64,000 bases of DNA, from contig NZ_WITC01000120.1 of the NCBI RefSeq assembly GCF_009601505.1, forward strand, positions 124,001-188,000, written 5' to 3'. The notes beneath the pieces are model-generated. The model had not been told where the DNA came from. It did not search any database and saw only the letters and a program-made list of their open reading frames with translations. Origin of the DNA: Sinorhizobium terangae (GTDB lineage: Bacteria > Pseudomonadota > Alphaproteobacteria > Rhizobiales > Rhizobiaceae). The number at the start of each line of letters is the position of its first letter. Within the stretch, counting starts at the first letter, position 1. Below, one piece after another: positions 27,990 to 39,340 of this stretch. The position numbers and the translations under genes were made by a program.

Positions 27990-28154
27990 AATGGGTATAG
28001 CCTACCAATTCGTCGCGAAATGAAAAGCGCCTCTACGTGGCGGCTGCGAAAATTTGCACGCGCGCCGCTCACGCGTGCCAATCAAGCGATTATGATCGCC
28101 GGCATAGTCAAGGGCGGCTGGCGGTACGGGGCGAAGAACGGTAATGCTTAGCCC

Positions 28155-29003
28155 ATGACCAAGCGCCCTCCACTAGAGAAGATGGCCCAACGCGTCGCTG
28201 CGGCAAGTCTTCTGATTTTATTTTTTCTTCCAGCCAAAACATATGCGGCCGCCAGCGACTGGGTGACGTCGGCCGGCGGCACGATCCGTCTCGTCGCCGC
28301 GCAGCCCGAAGGGGACGGCACCATACCGGCTATTCTCGAGGTCAAGCTAAAGCCCGGCTGGAAGACCTACTGGCGAGATCCGGGCACAAGTGGAATCCCC
28401 CCACAGATTACGATCGACCCTTCCTCCGGCGTTGTCCTCCAGGCTATCAATTTCCCCGCACCGAAGACATTCGGCGAGGGGGCGGGCCGCTATGTCGGCT
28501 ACGACACGCCCGTCGCTTTTCCACTGGTGCTGAAAAGGACGCGTGGCGACGGCGATCTCGCCATCCGGGCGTCGGTCTTTCTGGGCATCTGCGAGGAGAT
28601 CTGCATTCCGGTCCAGGGCGAACTGAACCTTATCCTGAAGCAGGGCGAGTTCGACAATCCCCTCGACGGGGCACGCATCGCCGATGCCGTAGCGGCGCTG
28701 CCGCAAGCCCCGTCGAGCGAATTCAATGTCGCGACAGCAAGCTTCGATGCGGCTGCAGGAGCGATCCGGGTCCGGCTTCAATTGCCGCCAGAAGCAAAGG
28801 CAGACCAGCCGGAGCTCTTTCTCGCCGGCCCCTCCGGTATCAGCTTCGGCAAGCCGGCGTTCGGGGTGGAAACGGGCATTCAACGCACGGCGGACATTCC
28901 GGTGAAGTTCTCCGGCAAGGACAAGGACATCAACGGAAAGCCGATCGCGCTGACTGTGCGCGCCGGCAGCCGCAGCATGGAAACGACCCTTGCCTTTGAG
29001 TGA
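28155..29003 (+). CDS. DsbD N-terminal-domain-like periplasmic protein
   Basis: This 282-residue exported protein has a signal peptide (VAAASLLILFFLPAKTYA) and a single domain resembling the N-terminal domain of DsbD/ScsB-type reductases. Features are LEVKLKPGWKTYWRDPGTSG, IPPQITIDPSS and a paired-cysteine loop LGICEEICIPVQGEL (C-x3-C). Canonical DsbD continues into a membrane domain and a C-terminal thioredoxin domain. Neither is present here, and no cytochrome-c-biogenesis-type membrane partner is adjacent. It probably shuttles reducing equivalents or protects periplasmic thiols. A peroxiredoxin gene follows 73 bases downstream in the same direction. Confidence 0.87.
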   Translation: MTKRPPLEKMAQRVAAASLLILFFLPAKTYAAASDWVTSAGGTIRLVAAQPEGDGTIPAILEVKLKPGWKTYWRDPGTSGIPPQITIDPSSGVVLQAINFPAPKTFGEGAGRYVGYDTPVAFPLVLKRTRGDGDLAIRASVFLGICEEICIPVQGELNLILKQGEFDNPLDGARIADAVAALPQAPSSEFNVATASFDAAAGAIRVRLQLPPEAKADQPELFLAGPSGISFGKPAFGVETGIQRTADIPVKFSGKDKDINGKPIALTVRAGSRSMETTLAFE

Positions 29004-29076
29004 TGGCGACCTATAGTCCCTGACGCGTTCGGTCGCTCCCACCGCACCGAACTTCGCTCATATCAGGGAGAGAACC

Positions 29077-29562
29077 GTGACTATTTCCGTCGGAGACAAG
29101 CTGCCCACCACAACCTTCAAGGAAAAGACTGCCGACGGCCCGGTTGAGGTGACGACGGACCAGCTCTTCAAGGGCAAGCGTGTCGTTCTTTTTGCCGTCC
29201 CGGGTGCCTTCACGCCGACCTGCTCGCTCAACCACCTTCCCGGCTATCTCGAAAATCGAGACGCGATCCTTGCCCGCGGCGTCGACGAGATTGCCGTGGT
29301 CGCAGTCAACGACCTGCACGTCATGGGCGCCTGGGCAACCGCGTCCGGCGGCATGGGCAAGATCCATTTCCTCTCGGACTGGAACGCCGCATTCACGAAG
29401 GCGCTCGGCATGGATATCGATCTTTCTGCCGGCACGCTGGGCATCCGCTCCAAGCGCTACTCGATGCTGGTCGAAGATGGGGTGGTGAAGACGCTGAACG
29501 TCGAGGAGAGCCCCGGCCAGGCGACTGTTTCGGGCGCCGCCGCCATGCTGGAACAGCTTTGA
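29077..29562 (+). CDS. Peroxiredoxin, Prx5/AhpE type
   Basis: This 161-residue thiol peroxidase has the peroxidatic Cys at residue 49 in VPGAFTPTCSLNHLPGY, with the conserved Pro and Thr of the active site. The rest includes VDEIAVVAVNDLHVMGAWA and GTLGIRSKRYSMLVEDGVV, as in PrxV enzymes. No second cysteine is present, so it is 1-Cys with an external thiol reductant. It removes hydroperoxides in the cytoplasm. The start is GTG at 29077, preceded by AGGGAGAG. It lies after the DsbD-N-like gene. Confidence 0.94.
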   Translation: MTISVGDKLPTTTFKEKTADGPVEVTTDQLFKGKRVVLFAVPGAFTPTCSLNHLPGYLENRDAILARGVDEIAVVAVNDLHVMGAWATASGGMGKIHFLSDWNAAFTKALGMDIDLSAGTLGIRSKRYSMLVEDGVVKTLNVEESPGQATVSGAAAMLEQL

Positions 29563-29597
29563 TGTGAAGCCGCGCTCGCAAGAATTGGAGCGGAATT

Positions 29598-29706
29598 GCC
29601 CCTCACCCTCTCCCCGCGTGCGGGGGCGAGGGAACTTGAGAGGGCGCCGCGGATCTCCTTCGCCCCGCTTGCGGGGAGAAGGTGCCGGCAGGCGGTTGAG
29701 GGGCTG
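29598..29706. repeat. CTCCCCGC palindromic repeats, tandem copy 2
   Basis: Two hairpins follow each other: CCTCTCCCCGC-gtg-CGGGGGCGAGGG, then CGCCCCGCTTGCGGGGAG, followed by AAGGTGCCGGCAGGCGG. The block ends just before rnhA (stop at 29729) and lies between convergent genes, so it could aid termination. Related blocks are at 12586-12636 and 63051-63165. Confidence 0.75.
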
Positions 29707-29728
29707 ATACGGGCCGCGCGGGCCTGTT

Positions 29729-30190
29729 TCATTTCACCGCATCGGCGCGGCGCGATTTCTTGAATGGCTCCATGCCCTTGCGCGCGAGTTCGTCGGCACG
29801 CTCGTTCTCGGGGTGCCCGGCATGGCCCTTGACCCAGTGCCAGGTCACGTTGTGGCGCCCCCTCGCCTCATCGAGCGCCTGCCAAAGCTCGCCGTTCTTC
29901 ACCGGCTTCTTGTCTCCGGTCCTCCAGCCGTTGCGCTTCCAGCCGTGAATCCACTTTGAGATGCCGTCCATGACGTATTTGCTGTCGGTATGAAGATCGA
30001 CCTCGCAAGGCTGTTTCAGCGCATTCAGCGCCGAAATCGCGGCAAGCAGTTCCATGCGGTTGTTGGTGGTCTCCGCCTCTCCACCGGACATTTCCTTCTC
30101 GACGTCGCCATAGCGTAGCACTGCGCCCCAGCCCCCCGGGCCGGGATTTCCCGAACAGGCGCCATCCGTAAAGATGTCGACGTGCTTCAT
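29729..30190 (-). CDS. rnhA: Ribonuclease HI
   Basis: This 153-residue RNase HI cuts RNA in RNA-DNA hybrids (Okazaki primers, R-loops). Catalytic residues are visible: Asp 9 in [19 protein letters not shown], Glu in [13 protein letters not shown], Asp in [14 protein letters not shown], and the final His/Asp region [17 protein letters not shown]. Length is typical. The ATG overlaps the thrB stop by four bases (ATGA), so the two are translationally coupled on the minus strand. Confidence 0.97.
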   Translation of the reverse strand: MKHVDIFTDGACSGNPGPGGWGAVLRYGDVEKEMSGGEAETTNNRMELLAAISALNALKQPCEVDLHTDSKYVMDGISKWIHGWKRNGWRTGDKKPVKNGELWQALDEARGRHNVTWHWVKGHAGHPENERADELARKGMEPFKKSRRADAVK

Positions 30191-31167
30191 GCCGATGCCT
30201 CTTGACGTGTGAGACCGTATTCGGCGCTCGACAGGATAGCGCGATGAAAGCGGATCTTCGTCAGGTATTCGAGCGGATCTTTCTTCACGACGAGCGCGCC
30301 GGGCGGCGTCATCAGCCAGTCATAGAGCCGGGTCAGGAAGAAGCGCAGGGCCGAGCCCCGTGCAAGCAACGGCAGGGCCGCCACTTCTTCCGCCGTCAGC
30401 CTTCGCACACTCTGGTAACCCGACAGCAGCGCCATGCCTTTGGTGATGTTGTAGGAGCCATTCTTCTCGAAGCACCAGGAATTCAGGCAGACTGCGATAT
30501 CATAGGCGAGGAAATCGTTGCAGGCGAAATAGAAATCGATGAGCCCCGACAGGCGATCGCCAAGGAAGAAGACGTTGTCGGGGAAAAGATCCGCGTGGAT
30601 GACGCCTTCGGGCAGGTTCTTCGGCCAACGTGCCTCCAGATAGCTCAGCTCCGCCGCGATCTCATCCTTCAAGCCGGCCTGCACCTCATCGGCGCGGGCC
30701 TCCGAGTTCTGCCAGAGCGGACGCCAGCCGGAAACCGAGAGCGCGTTGGCGCGCTTCAAGGGAAAGTCCTGGCCGGCGACATGCATGGCCGCGAGTGCGC
30801 GGCCGACCTCGCGGCAATGCTGCGCCTCGGGCTTTCTCAGCCACATGCCTTCGAGGAAGGAGATCACGGCGGCCGGACGGCCGGACAGTTCTCCGAGAAG
30901 CTTGCCGTCAGCGCGCGGCAGCGGCAGCGGGCACGACAGCCCCCGTTCGGCCAGATGGTGCATCAGGCCAAGGAAGAACGGCAGATCGTCCGCGTTCACA
31001 CGCTTTTCGTAAAGCGTGAGGATGTAGGAGCCTTTGGTCGTGTGGAGAAGGAAGTTCGAATTTTCGACCCCTTCCGCAATGCCCTTGTAGGAGGTCAGGG
31101 CACCCACGTCATAAGCTGCCAGAAAACGGATCAGATCGTCTTCCGTAATGTCGGTATAAACTGCCAA
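30187..31167 (-). CDS. thrB: Homoserine kinase, APH-fold type
   Basis: This 326-residue enzyme phosphorylates homoserine for threonine synthesis. It belongs to the aminoglycoside-phosphotransferase fold found in alphaproteobacteria and pseudomonads, not the GHMP ThrB of enterics. It starts [20 protein letters not shown], the catalytic loop is [17 protein letters not shown], and the Mg site is [10 protein letters not shown]. The start is TTG at 31167, matching the family N-terminus MAVYTDI. ispH lies 68 bases upstream and rnhA overlaps downstream, as is usual for Rhizobiales. Confidence 0.95.
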   Translation of the reverse strand: MAVYTDITEDDLIRFLAAYDVGALTSYKGIAEGVENSNFLLHTTKGSYILTLYEKRVNADDLPFFLGLMHHLAERGLSCPLPLPRADGKLLGELSGRPAAVISFLEGMWLRKPEAQHCREVGRALAAMHVAGQDFPLKRANALSVSGWRPLWQNSEARADEVQAGLKDEIAAELSYLEARWPKNLPEGVIHADLFPDNVFFLGDRLSGLIDFYFACNDFLAYDIAVCLNSWCFEKNGSYNITKGMALLSGYQSVRRLTAEEVAALPLLARGSALRFFLTRLYDWLMTPPGALVVKKDPLEYLTKIRFHRAILSSAEYGLTRQEASA

Positions 31168-31235
31168 GGTTCGCCACTTTCAGAAATGCAAGTCGAGTAG
31201 TCGGAGCAGGCCGGGGGCGGAAGACCGCACCTTGA

Positions 31236-32246
31236 TTATTCGCCGTTGACGAAGGCCATGTCGGCAGCGGTCAATTCGACGTGGCGGAGCTCCCGGTTGA
31301 CAAGGAAGTTCTCATTTTCCTCGACCGTATCGGCAAGCTCCACCGCCGCATCGTAACGTTCGCGGAACGCCTCGATGATTTCGTTGACGATGACTTCCGG
31401 CGCAGATGCGCCGGCCGACAGGCCGACCGTAGAGATGTCCCCGATCGCGTCCCAGTCGATTTCCGACGCGCGCTGGACCAGAACCGATTTCTTTGCGCCG
31501 GCTCTTAGCGCCACTTCGACGAGGCGCTTGGAATTGGATGAATTCGGCGCGCCGACGATCAGGAACAGGTCGCAGCCGGGCGCCGCCTGCTTTACCGCTT
31601 CCTGGCGGTTCGTGGTCGCGTAGCAGATCGAATCGGCCGCCGGCGCCGTCAGATTCGGGAAGCGCTCGTGCAGCCTCTTGATGACGCCGGCGGTGTCGTC
31701 GACCGACAGCGTCGTCTGGGTCACGAATCCGAGATTGTCGGGGTCCGGGGGGACGTAGACGTCCGCATCTTCGACGGTTTCGACAAGCGACACGGCGCCT
31801 TCGGGCAGTTGCCCCATCGTGCCGATGACCTCCGGGTGCCCGGCATGGCCGATGAGCACGACATGGCGTCCCAGCCGATGGTGGCGCATCGCCTGCTTGT
31901 GCACTTTCGACACCAGCGGGCAGGTCGCATCGAGATAGAAGAGATTGCGCGCGTCCGCGTCCGCCGGCACGGACTTCGGCACGCCATGGGCCGAAAAGAC
32001 CACCGGCTGCTTACGATGCTCCGGCGGGATCTCGTCCAGTTCCTCGACGAAAATCGCGCCCTTGGCTTCGAGGCCCTCGACAACATAACGGTTGTGCACG
32101 ATTTCATGGCGAACGTAGACCGGGGCGCCAAACTCTTTCAACGCCAGAACGACGATCTGGATCGCCCGATCGACGCCGGCGCAGAAGCCGCGCGGGCCGC
32201 AGAGGCGAATGGTAACCGGAGATTTTGCTGCCGCGGATGAGGCCAT
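31236..32246 (-). CDS. ispH: 4-hydroxy-3-methylbut-2-enyl diphosphate reductase
   Basis: This 336-residue IspH (LytB) performs the last step of the MEP pathway, making IPP and DMAPP through a [4Fe-4S] cluster. The cluster cysteines are seen in [16 protein letters not shown], in [13 protein letters not shown] and in the [13 protein letters not shown] region. Substrate residues appear in [15 protein letters not shown] and [16 protein letters not shown]. The ATG at 32246 gives normal length. It heads the ispH-thrB-rnhA run on the minus strand; a 163-base gap separates it from the SURF1 gene. Confidence 0.97.
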   Translation of the reverse strand: MASSAAAKSPVTIRLCGPRGFCAGVDRAIQIVVLALKEFGAPVYVRHEIVHNRYVVEGLEAKGAIFVEELDEIPPEHRKQPVVFSAHGVPKSVPADADARNLFYLDATCPLVSKVHKQAMRHHRLGRHVVLIGHAGHPEVIGTMGQLPEGAVSLVETVEDADVYVPPDPDNLGFVTQTTLSVDDTAGVIKRLHERFPNLTAPAADSICYATTNRQEAVKQAAPGCDLFLIVGAPNSSNSKRLVEVALRAGAKKSVLVQRASEIDWDAIGDISTVGLSAGASAPEVIVNEIIEAFRERYDAAVELADTVEENENFLVNRELRHVELTAADMAFVNGE

Positions 32247-32409
32247 GAGTCACAAAACGGTAGAACAAACAGGGGCGAACATAGCCGGGCTACCCCGGCC
32301 ATGCGCCATATATAGCGGCAACGGTAACGCACACAAGAAAGAACACCTCAACCGGGCAAATGCGGTGTCGGGGATCGCCTGACCAGATCGCATGCGCCTC
32401 ATCTCCGGA

Positions 32410-33198
32410 TCAGACCTCCGAGGCCGGATTTTCCTGGTCGGGCTGCCGCCTGCGGCGATAGAAGTAGACGCCACTCACCACCACCAGCGCCGCCGCAAGG
32501 CCGTACCACGTAAGAGCATATTGCAGATGGTTGTTTGGGAGGTCGAATTGCGTGACGCCGCCGATCGGCAGTCCGCCGGGGTTCGCGGTGGCATCGGCGT
32601 CCACGAAGAAAGAAACCACCCGATCGGCCGGAAGGCCGGCCGAGCCAGCCATCGCATCGAGGTCCTTCCAGTAGAAGATGTTCTTGGCGATGTCGTTATC
32701 GGGAACGAGAGAGGAAGGCTTTTCCGAAAGTCTCGGACGGGCAAGGCCGTTCACCGTTACCGTTCCGGCAACCTGCCCTTCGGGGCGAGTCGATGCATCC
32801 TTCTTCTCGAACGGCACGAAGCCGCGGTTGACGAAAAGGGCGCGGCCATCATCGAGCATCAGCGGGGTGAAGACATAGTAGCCGGTGCGGCCTTCGTGGG
32901 TGGCGAAGAAATGGCGCTCCTTGCCGTGATCGTAGGTGCCCGACACGCTAACGGTGCGGTAATCGATGTCGTCGCCCGCGGCAGCCATCGCCTCGATCTC
33001 CTTGAGCGAGACCGGGGGCGCCGTGCGCCGCTCTGCGATTGCAGCCAGCAGCCCTTCCTTCCACTGAAGCCGCTGCACCTGCCAAGTGCCGAGCGACACG
33101 AGCACGCCAAAAGCCGCAACGACCAGGATGAGGCCGGCAATCCTGCCGAGGCGGCCACGCCCCGCCGGCTTGCGCTCTTCAACCACGATCGATCTCAC
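32410..33198 (-). CDS. SURF1-family cytochrome oxidase assembly protein
   Basis: This 262-residue membrane protein has two transmembrane segments, near residues 20-40 (IAGLILVVAAFGVLVSLGTW) and near the C-terminus (LTWYGLAAALVVVSGVYFY). The intermembrane-type loop carries the SURF1 marks VQRLQWKEGLLA and LFVNRGFVPFEKK. It assists heme a insertion into subunit I of the aa3 oxidase. The start is GTG at 33198, inside the DUF983 gene (20-base overlap), with a second GTG four codons later. It is the last gene of the cox operon. Confidence 0.9.
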   Translation of the reverse strand: MRSIVVEERKPAGRGRLGRIAGLILVVAAFGVLVSLGTWQVQRLQWKEGLLAAIAERRTAPPVSLKEIEAMAAAGDDIDYRTVSVSGTYDHGKERHFFATHEGRTGYYVFTPLMLDDGRALFVNRGFVPFEKKDASTRPEGQVAGTVTVNGLARPRLSEKPSSLVPDNDIAKNIFYWKDLDAMAGSAGLPADRVVSFFVDADATANPGGLPIGGVTQFDLPNNHLQYALTWYGLAAALVVVSGVYFYRRRRQPDQENPASEV

Positions 33199-33562
33199 CC
33201 GGACGCGCGCTGTTGCGGTATTGCAGATTGATCAGCACGCCCTTCAGCATCCGCGTCAGAGCGAGGCTAAGGATCGTCGCGAGCGGTATCCAGAGCAGGA
33301 AGTGCAGCCACAGCGGCGGATTGACGTTGACCTCCATCCACAGCGCCGCGCCGACGACGATGAAGCCGACGATCAGAATGACGAAGACAACAGGTCCGTC
33401 GCCGGAATCGGCGAAGCGATAGTCGAGTTCGCAATTGCTGCAAGCCGGGCGCAGCTTCAGAAACCCCTCGAAGAGTTGACCCTGGCCGCAACGCGGGCAG
33501 TGCCCCCTGATGCCGGTCAAGATCGGGTCGACTGGCGGATAGAGCGCCTTGTCGTCAGTCAT
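33179..33562 (-). CDS. DUF983 membrane protein
   Basis: This 127-residue protein has an N-terminal zinc-ribbon-like pair, GHCPRCGQGQLFEGF and CSNCELDY, and two transmembrane helices (PVVFVILIVGFIVVGAALWM and LHFLLWIPLATILSLALTRM). DUF983 genes sit between coxC and surf1 in many alphaproteobacteria, which suggests a role in oxidase assembly. No activity is established. The gene overlaps surf1 by 20 bases and follows coxC by 75 bases. Confidence 0.9.
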   Translation of the reverse strand: MTDDKALYPPVDPILTGIRGHCPRCGQGQLFEGFLKLRPACSNCELDYRFADSGDGPVVFVILIVGFIVVGAALWMEVNVNPPLWLHFLLWIPLATILSLALTRMLKGVLINLQYRNSARPGEIDRG

Positions 33563-33637
33563 TGCTCAACCTCCAAATGCGAGGGGCGGCCGCGTTTCCG
33601 CAGGCCGCCCCGAATTCAGTACACCGTCGCCGGCCTG

Positions 33638-34516
33638 TTAGCCGTGGGCGACCGGCGCACCCCAGCTGCCCCAGATGTAGATGGAGAAGAAGAGGAACAG
33701 CCAGACCACGTCAACGAAGTGCCAGTACCAGGCAGCCGCCTCGAGGCCGAAATGGTGCTTCGGCGTGAAGTCACCACGAATTGCGCGCAACAGGCAGACC
33801 AGCAGGAAGATCGTGCCGATCAGAACGTGGAAACCGTGGAAGCCCGTCGCCATGAAGAAGGTTGCACCATAGATCGAGTCCCTGAAGGCGAACGGCGCGT
33901 GCGCATATTCGTAGGCCTGTACGCTCGAGAACAGGACGCCGAGCAGGACCGTCAGCGTCAGGCCGGAAACCAGACCCTTGCGGTCATTGTGCAGCAGGGC
34001 ATGGTGCGCCCAGGTAACGGTCGTGCCGGACAGCAGCAGGATGACGGTGTTGTAGAGCGGCAGGTGCCAGGGATCGAGGACCTCGATGCCCTTCGGCGGC
34101 CAGACGCCGCCAGTGTAGGTCGCGCGCGCGGCCTGGATCGCTTCGCCTGGAAAGAGGCTCGCGTCGAAGAAGGCCCAGAACCAGGCTACGAAGAACATCA
34201 CCTCCGAGGCGATGAACATGATCATGCCGTAGCGCAGGTGCAGCGACACGACGCGGGTGTGATGCCCCTCATGCGCTTCCTTGATCGTGTCCGACCACCA
34301 ACCGAACATGGTGTAGAGTACGACCGCCAGGCCGATGAAGAAAACCCAGGGGGTGGCAAGCTCTGCACCGAACAGCTTGAACGAACCACCGGCGACAAAG
34401 CGCATGAAGCCAACGCCGCCCAAAGCCATGACGAAGGCGCCGATGGAGGCGAGCAGCGGCCACGGGCTCGGGTCTATGATGTGGTAGTCGTGATTCTTCT
34501 GATGCGCATCGGCCAT
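33638..34516 (-). CDS. coxC: Cytochrome c oxidase subunit III
   Basis: This 292-residue integral membrane subunit of aa3-type oxidase has seven hydrophobic segments. Conserved features are the [19 protein letters not shown] block with its lipid/proton-site Glu, [19 protein letters not shown], and the C-terminal [20 protein letters not shown]. The ATG at 34516 starts [20 protein letters not shown], the standard N-terminus; an upstream in-frame extension lacks homology. It follows ctaG by 64 bases on the minus strand. Confidence 0.96.
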   Translation of the reverse strand: MADAHQKNHDYHIIDPSPWPLLASIGAFVMALGGVGFMRFVAGGSFKLFGAELATPWVFFIGLAVVLYTMFGWWSDTIKEAHEGHHTRVVSLHLRYGMIMFIASEVMFFVAWFWAFFDASLFPGEAIQAARATYTGGVWPPKGIEVLDPWHLPLYNTVILLLSGTTVTWAHHALLHNDRKGLVSGLTLTVLLGVLFSSVQAYEYAHAPFAFRDSIYGATFFMATGFHGFHVLIGTIFLLVCLLRAIRGDFTPKHHFGLEAAAWYWHFVDVVWLFLFFSIYIWGSWGAPVAHG

Positions 34517-34580
34517 GTCAGTAATCCCCGATAGGTCTTTCTCGTGTCGCCCGCCCGACATAGCCGAAACGGGCCCTGTG

Positions 34581-35189
34581 TCAAAGTTTGTTCTGAGCTT
34601 CCCCTGCCTTAGCCTTCACTTCGGCGAGCGGCTTGGACGGCTCGCGCGGGTAGAAGGTGTAGGACAGCGTAAGTGTCTTGATGCCCTTGGTCTCGACCGC
34701 CTTGACGATCTCCGGATCGACGAAGAAGACGACCGGCATCTCCAGCTCTTCGCCCGGCTGAAGGGTGATTTCCGTGAAGCAGAAGCATTGCACCTTGTTG
34801 AAATAGGCGCCTGCCGCCATTGGCGTCACGTTGAAGGTTGCCTGGCCGGTCGTCGGTTTCGATGACAGGTTCTTCGCCCGGTAGCTGACCTGTACCGTCT
34901 CGCCGATCCTGACGTCGATGTCGCGTTGCACAGGCTTGAATTCCCACGGCAGGCCCGACGTATTGGCGTCGAAGGTAACCTTGACCTTCTCGTCGAGGAT
35001 GACGTCCGAGGCCTGCTCGACCCGCTGCGTCGTGCCGTTATACCCCGTCACCCGGCAGAACATGTCGTAGAGCGGCACGGCGGCATAGGCCATGCCCACC
35101 ATACCTACCACGAAGGCAATGCACGCGCCGACGATCACGCCATTTGCGCGCTCTTTCCGGCTCGATTGCGATTGCGGAGTGTTGGTCAT
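34581..35189 (-). CDS. ctaG: Cytochrome c oxidase assembly protein CtaG (Cox11)
   Basis: The protein is about 202 residues: a short cytoplasmic tail, one transmembrane helix ([20 protein letters not shown]) and a periplasmic Ig-like domain that inserts CuB into subunit I. The copper motif is [40 protein letters not shown] after the membrane helix is diagnostic, and FVDPEIV is near the end. The start is ATG at 35189; another in-frame ATG at 35198, three bases after the upstream stop, would add three residues. It lies between the short coxF-like gene and coxC, the usual order. Confidence 0.94.
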   Translation of the reverse strand: MTNTPQSQSSRKERANGVIVGACIAFVVGMVGMAYAAVPLYDMFCRVTGYNGTTQRVEQASDVILDEKVKVTFDANTSGLPWEFKPVQRDIDVRIGETVQVSYRAKNLSSKPTTGQATFNVTPMAAGAYFNKVQCFCFTEITLQPGEELEMPVVFFVDPEIVKAVETKGIKTLTLSYTFYPREPSKPLAEVKAKAGEAQNKL

Positions 35190-35200
35190 GCGCGGCATTC

Positions 35201-35341
35201 TCAATGGACCATGCCGTTGCCGAATTTAATCAGCGTGACGACGTAGAAAAGTGCCACAAGGCCGGCGAGTACGAGACCAAGAGCGATGTTGCGGCTGCGC
35301 CGTGACTTGCGCTGTGCCTCGCTGAGTTTAACGGTTTCCAT
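35201..35341 (-). CDS. Small single-pass membrane protein of the cox operon (CoxF-like)
   Basis: This 46-residue frame begins [20 protein letters not shown] and has one transmembrane helix ([20 protein letters not shown]) ending GNGMVH. Its ATG overlaps the ctaB stop by one base (TGATG), and its stop lies three bases before an in-frame ctaG ATG, so it is locked into the operon. Small proteins of this size and shape occur at this position in rhizobial cox operons and are called CoxF. Function is probably assembly or stability of the oxidase. It is short enough to be missed by automatic annotation. Confidence 0.85.
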   Translation of the reverse strand: METVKLSEAQRKSRRSRNIALGLVLAGLVALFYVVTLIKFGNGMVH

Positions 35342-36297
35342 CAGGCGATACCTCCGGCGTTGAGCCAGATCTGCGCGATCACGTAGTCGACCACCAGGGC
35401 CGAGAAGATCGCGAAAAGATAGGCAATCGAAAAGGCGAAGAGTTTCTTGGCCGGAACCATTTTCTCGTCTCCCTCCGGCATGCGCAGGACACCGATCGAA
35501 TACCAGACGAAGCCCAGGCCCATGACGGTCGCGAACGCCCCATAGCCAAGGCTCGCGAAGCCGAGCAAGGTGGGACAGATGCCGATGAGAGCGGTCAGGA
35601 CGGCGTAGATGACGATCTGCTTCTTCGTCGTCGCCTCGCCGCAGACATTGGGCATCATCGGCACGCCGACGGCACCATAGTCCCGCATCTTGAACAGGGC
35701 GAGCGCCCAGAAATGGGCCGGTGTCCAGAGGAATGTGATGAGAAAGAGCACAATGCTTTCGATCGACACACCGCCGGTCACACAGGCCCAGCCGATCATC
35801 GGCGGGAAGGCCCCTGCAGCACCGCCGATAACGATGTTCTGCGGCGTCGAGCGCTTCAGCCACATGGTGTAGATCACGGCGTAGAAGAAAATCGTGAAGG
35901 CGAGCAACCCGGCTGCGAGCCAATTGACGGCGAGCCCGAGGATGATCACGGAAAAGGCTGACAGCGTCAGGCCGAAGGCGAGCGCCTCCTCAGGCAGGAT
36001 CTTGCCAGCGGGAATCGGACGCTTGGCGGTACGGCTCATCACCGCATCGATATCGGCGTCGTACCACATGTTCAGCGCACCGGAGGCTCCGGCACCGACG
36101 GCGATGCACAGGATGGCGATGAAGCCGATAAACGGATTGATTTGTCCTGGCGCAAGGACGAGCCCGGCAAATGCGGTAAAGACGACAAGCGACATGACGC
36201 GCGGCTTCAAGAGCTCGAAATAATCGCGCGCAGAGGCCTCGGACAGGCGCGGTGCGCCTTCCATGCCGACTGCTTCGTGATTGTCGATGAGCGTCAT
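35341..36297 (-). CDS. ctaB: Protoheme IX farnesyltransferase (heme O synthase)
   Basis: This 318-residue UbiA-superfamily membrane enzyme adds a farnesyl group to protoheme, the first step to heme A of the oxidase. It has about eight transmembrane segments and the Asp-rich site [20 protein letters not shown] (DxxxD), preceded by [19 protein letters not shown] and followed by [20 protein letters not shown]. The ATG at 36297 has AAGGA upstream; a longer in-frame extension is repeat-like and not homologous. It lies 98 bases after coxA. Confidence 0.96.
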   Translation of the reverse strand: MTLIDNHEAVGMEGAPRLSEASARDYFELLKPRVMSLVVFTAFAGLVLAPGQINPFIGFIAILCIAVGAGASGALNMWYDADIDAVMSRTAKRPIPAGKILPEEALAFGLTLSAFSVIILGLAVNWLAAGLLAFTIFFYAVIYTMWLKRSTPQNIVIGGAAGAFPPMIGWACVTGGVSIESIVLFLITFLWTPAHFWALALFKMRDYGAVGVPMMPNVCGEATTKKQIVIYAVLTALIGICPTLLGFASLGYGAFATVMGLGFVWYSIGVLRMPEGDEKMVPAKKLFAFSIAYLFAIFSALVVDYVIAQIWLNAGGIA

Positions 36298-36395
36298 GTC
36301 TGGTCCTTGAAACTGCTGCGGCCATGGCAGCCGCATTCTGCCGGCAGGCCGGCGGGGTGAAGCCGCCGGAACCGGCGGCTTCTGTTCGTTCCCCG

Positions 36396-38087
<1,692 letters not shown>

Positions 38088-38104
38088 TCAAGCTCCCCTT
38101 CCGA

Positions 38105-38989
38105 TTACTTTGCGGCGTTGGCAGCGACGTCAACGGCCTTGGCCGCGCCGTCGATGGACGCCATGAGCGCCTTGTTCGCTTCGCCGATATTGGTTGCGGC
38201 GGCAGCGAGCCAGGCGTCGTATTTATCCTGCGCGACTACGCGAATGGCGATCGGCATAAAGGCGTGATCCTTGCCGCAGAGCTCGGAACACTGGCCATAA
38301 TAGAGCCCTTCACGGTCCGCCTTGAACCAGGTTTCGTTGAGGCGGCCCGGGACGGCGTCGATCTTTACACCGAAAGCCGGCATGGCGAAGGCATGGATAA
38401 CGTCCGCAGCCGTCACGAGCATGCGCACGGTCTTGCCGACGGGCACGACCACTTCGTTGTCGACGGCGAGAAGACGCGGATACTGGGTCTTGTCTTCCTT
38501 GCCGAGGCTTGCGCGATCCTCTTCCTTCATCAGCAGGCTGTCGAACGAAAGCGGGTTTTCCCCAACCTCATACTCGTAGGACCAATACCACTGGTTGCCA
38601 GTCGCCTTGACGGTCAGGTCAGGGTTCTGCGGCGGCGTCAGCTGCGCCGTCAGAAGCTGGAACGACGGGATGGCAAGGAAAAGCAGAACGATAACCGGAC
38701 CGACGGTCCAGATGACTTCGATCAGAGTGTTGTGGCTGGTCCTGGACGGAATCGGGTTGGCACCCTCGCGGAACCTGACCACGATGACAATCAGCAGGAG
38801 GAGAACCAGGAGTGTGATCGGAATGATGAACCACAGGGTATATTGTTCAAACCACGTGATTTCTTCCATGATGCCCGTAGCGGCCGATTGAAGACGCGTC
38901 TGCCATTCGACAGGCTTGTCAGCAAAGGCGCTCGAAGCAAAAAGCAGACAGGCAAGCGCTGCCAGAACTGCATAAGCCTTGTTTTTCAC
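38105..38989 (-). CDS. coxB: Cytochrome c oxidase subunit II
   Basis: This 294-residue protein has a signal peptide (AYAVLAALACLLFASSAFA), two transmembrane helices (TLWFIIPITLLVLLLLIVIV and VIVLLFLAIPSFQLLTAQL) and a periplasmic cupredoxin domain. The CuA site is YGQCSELCGKDHAFMP with C-x3-C, His and Met, and the docking segment GNQWYWSYEYEVG is present. The start is GTG at 38989 (GGGGAG upstream), since the further upstream frame has no signal peptide. It is the first gene of the cox operon. Confidence 0.96.
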   Translation of the reverse strand: MKNKAYAVLAALACLLFASSAFADKPVEWQTRLQSAATGIMEEITWFEQYTLWFIIPITLLVLLLLIVIVVRFREGANPIPSRTSHNTLIEVIWTVGPVIVLLFLAIPSFQLLTAQLTPPQNPDLTVKATGNQWYWSYEYEVGENPLSFDSLLMKEEDRASLGKEDKTQYPRLLAVDNEVVVPVGKTVRMLVTAADVIHAFAMPAFGVKIDAVPGRLNETWFKADREGLYYGQCSELCGKDHAFMPIAIRVVAQDKYDAWLAAAATNIGEANKALMASIDGAAKAVDVAANAAK

Positions 38990-39340
38990 AATGTGTCTCC
39001 CCAATGCGCTTTGATCAGGATCAAACCGAAATCGCAGAATCCCTGCGATGCTGCAGCGCTTCAAACCACAGTTTGACCAGCGCCGCAACATCTGTCCAAT
39101 CGACGCCGTGCGGCATTTTTGCACAAAGGCCGCTTTTCGCACAGGCGACCCTCGCCCCGGTCCGCGAATTGGGTTAGGCCTGTCGCGGCCCGCGCGACGG
39201 ACAGTCTCGGATTTGCATTCCAGAGCTTCCCGAGGGGCCCAATTTCCGCCATATGGCGCTGGAATGTAGCCCGCAGGGCTTTTCATTTATCTTCGCGCGC
39301 ATCAAGAATAGCCCTGATGATTCGACGTTTTGAGGTTTAC
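38990..39340. other. Divergent promoter region of cox operon and IalB-like gene
   Basis: This 351-base gap holds the start signals for coxB (minus) and the IalB-like gene (plus). I see no gene and no clear sigma70 box. A TGATCAGGATCAAA segment near 39011 and a TGCGAT repeat near 39032-39047 are the only notable short motifs. Confidence 0.4.

Noticed and set aside
28018-28149. 43-codon plus-strand frame upstream of the DsbD-N-like gene
   Set aside because: No ribosome site, no conservation visible, and the region is the likely divergent promoter of YqgE and the DsbD-N-like gene.
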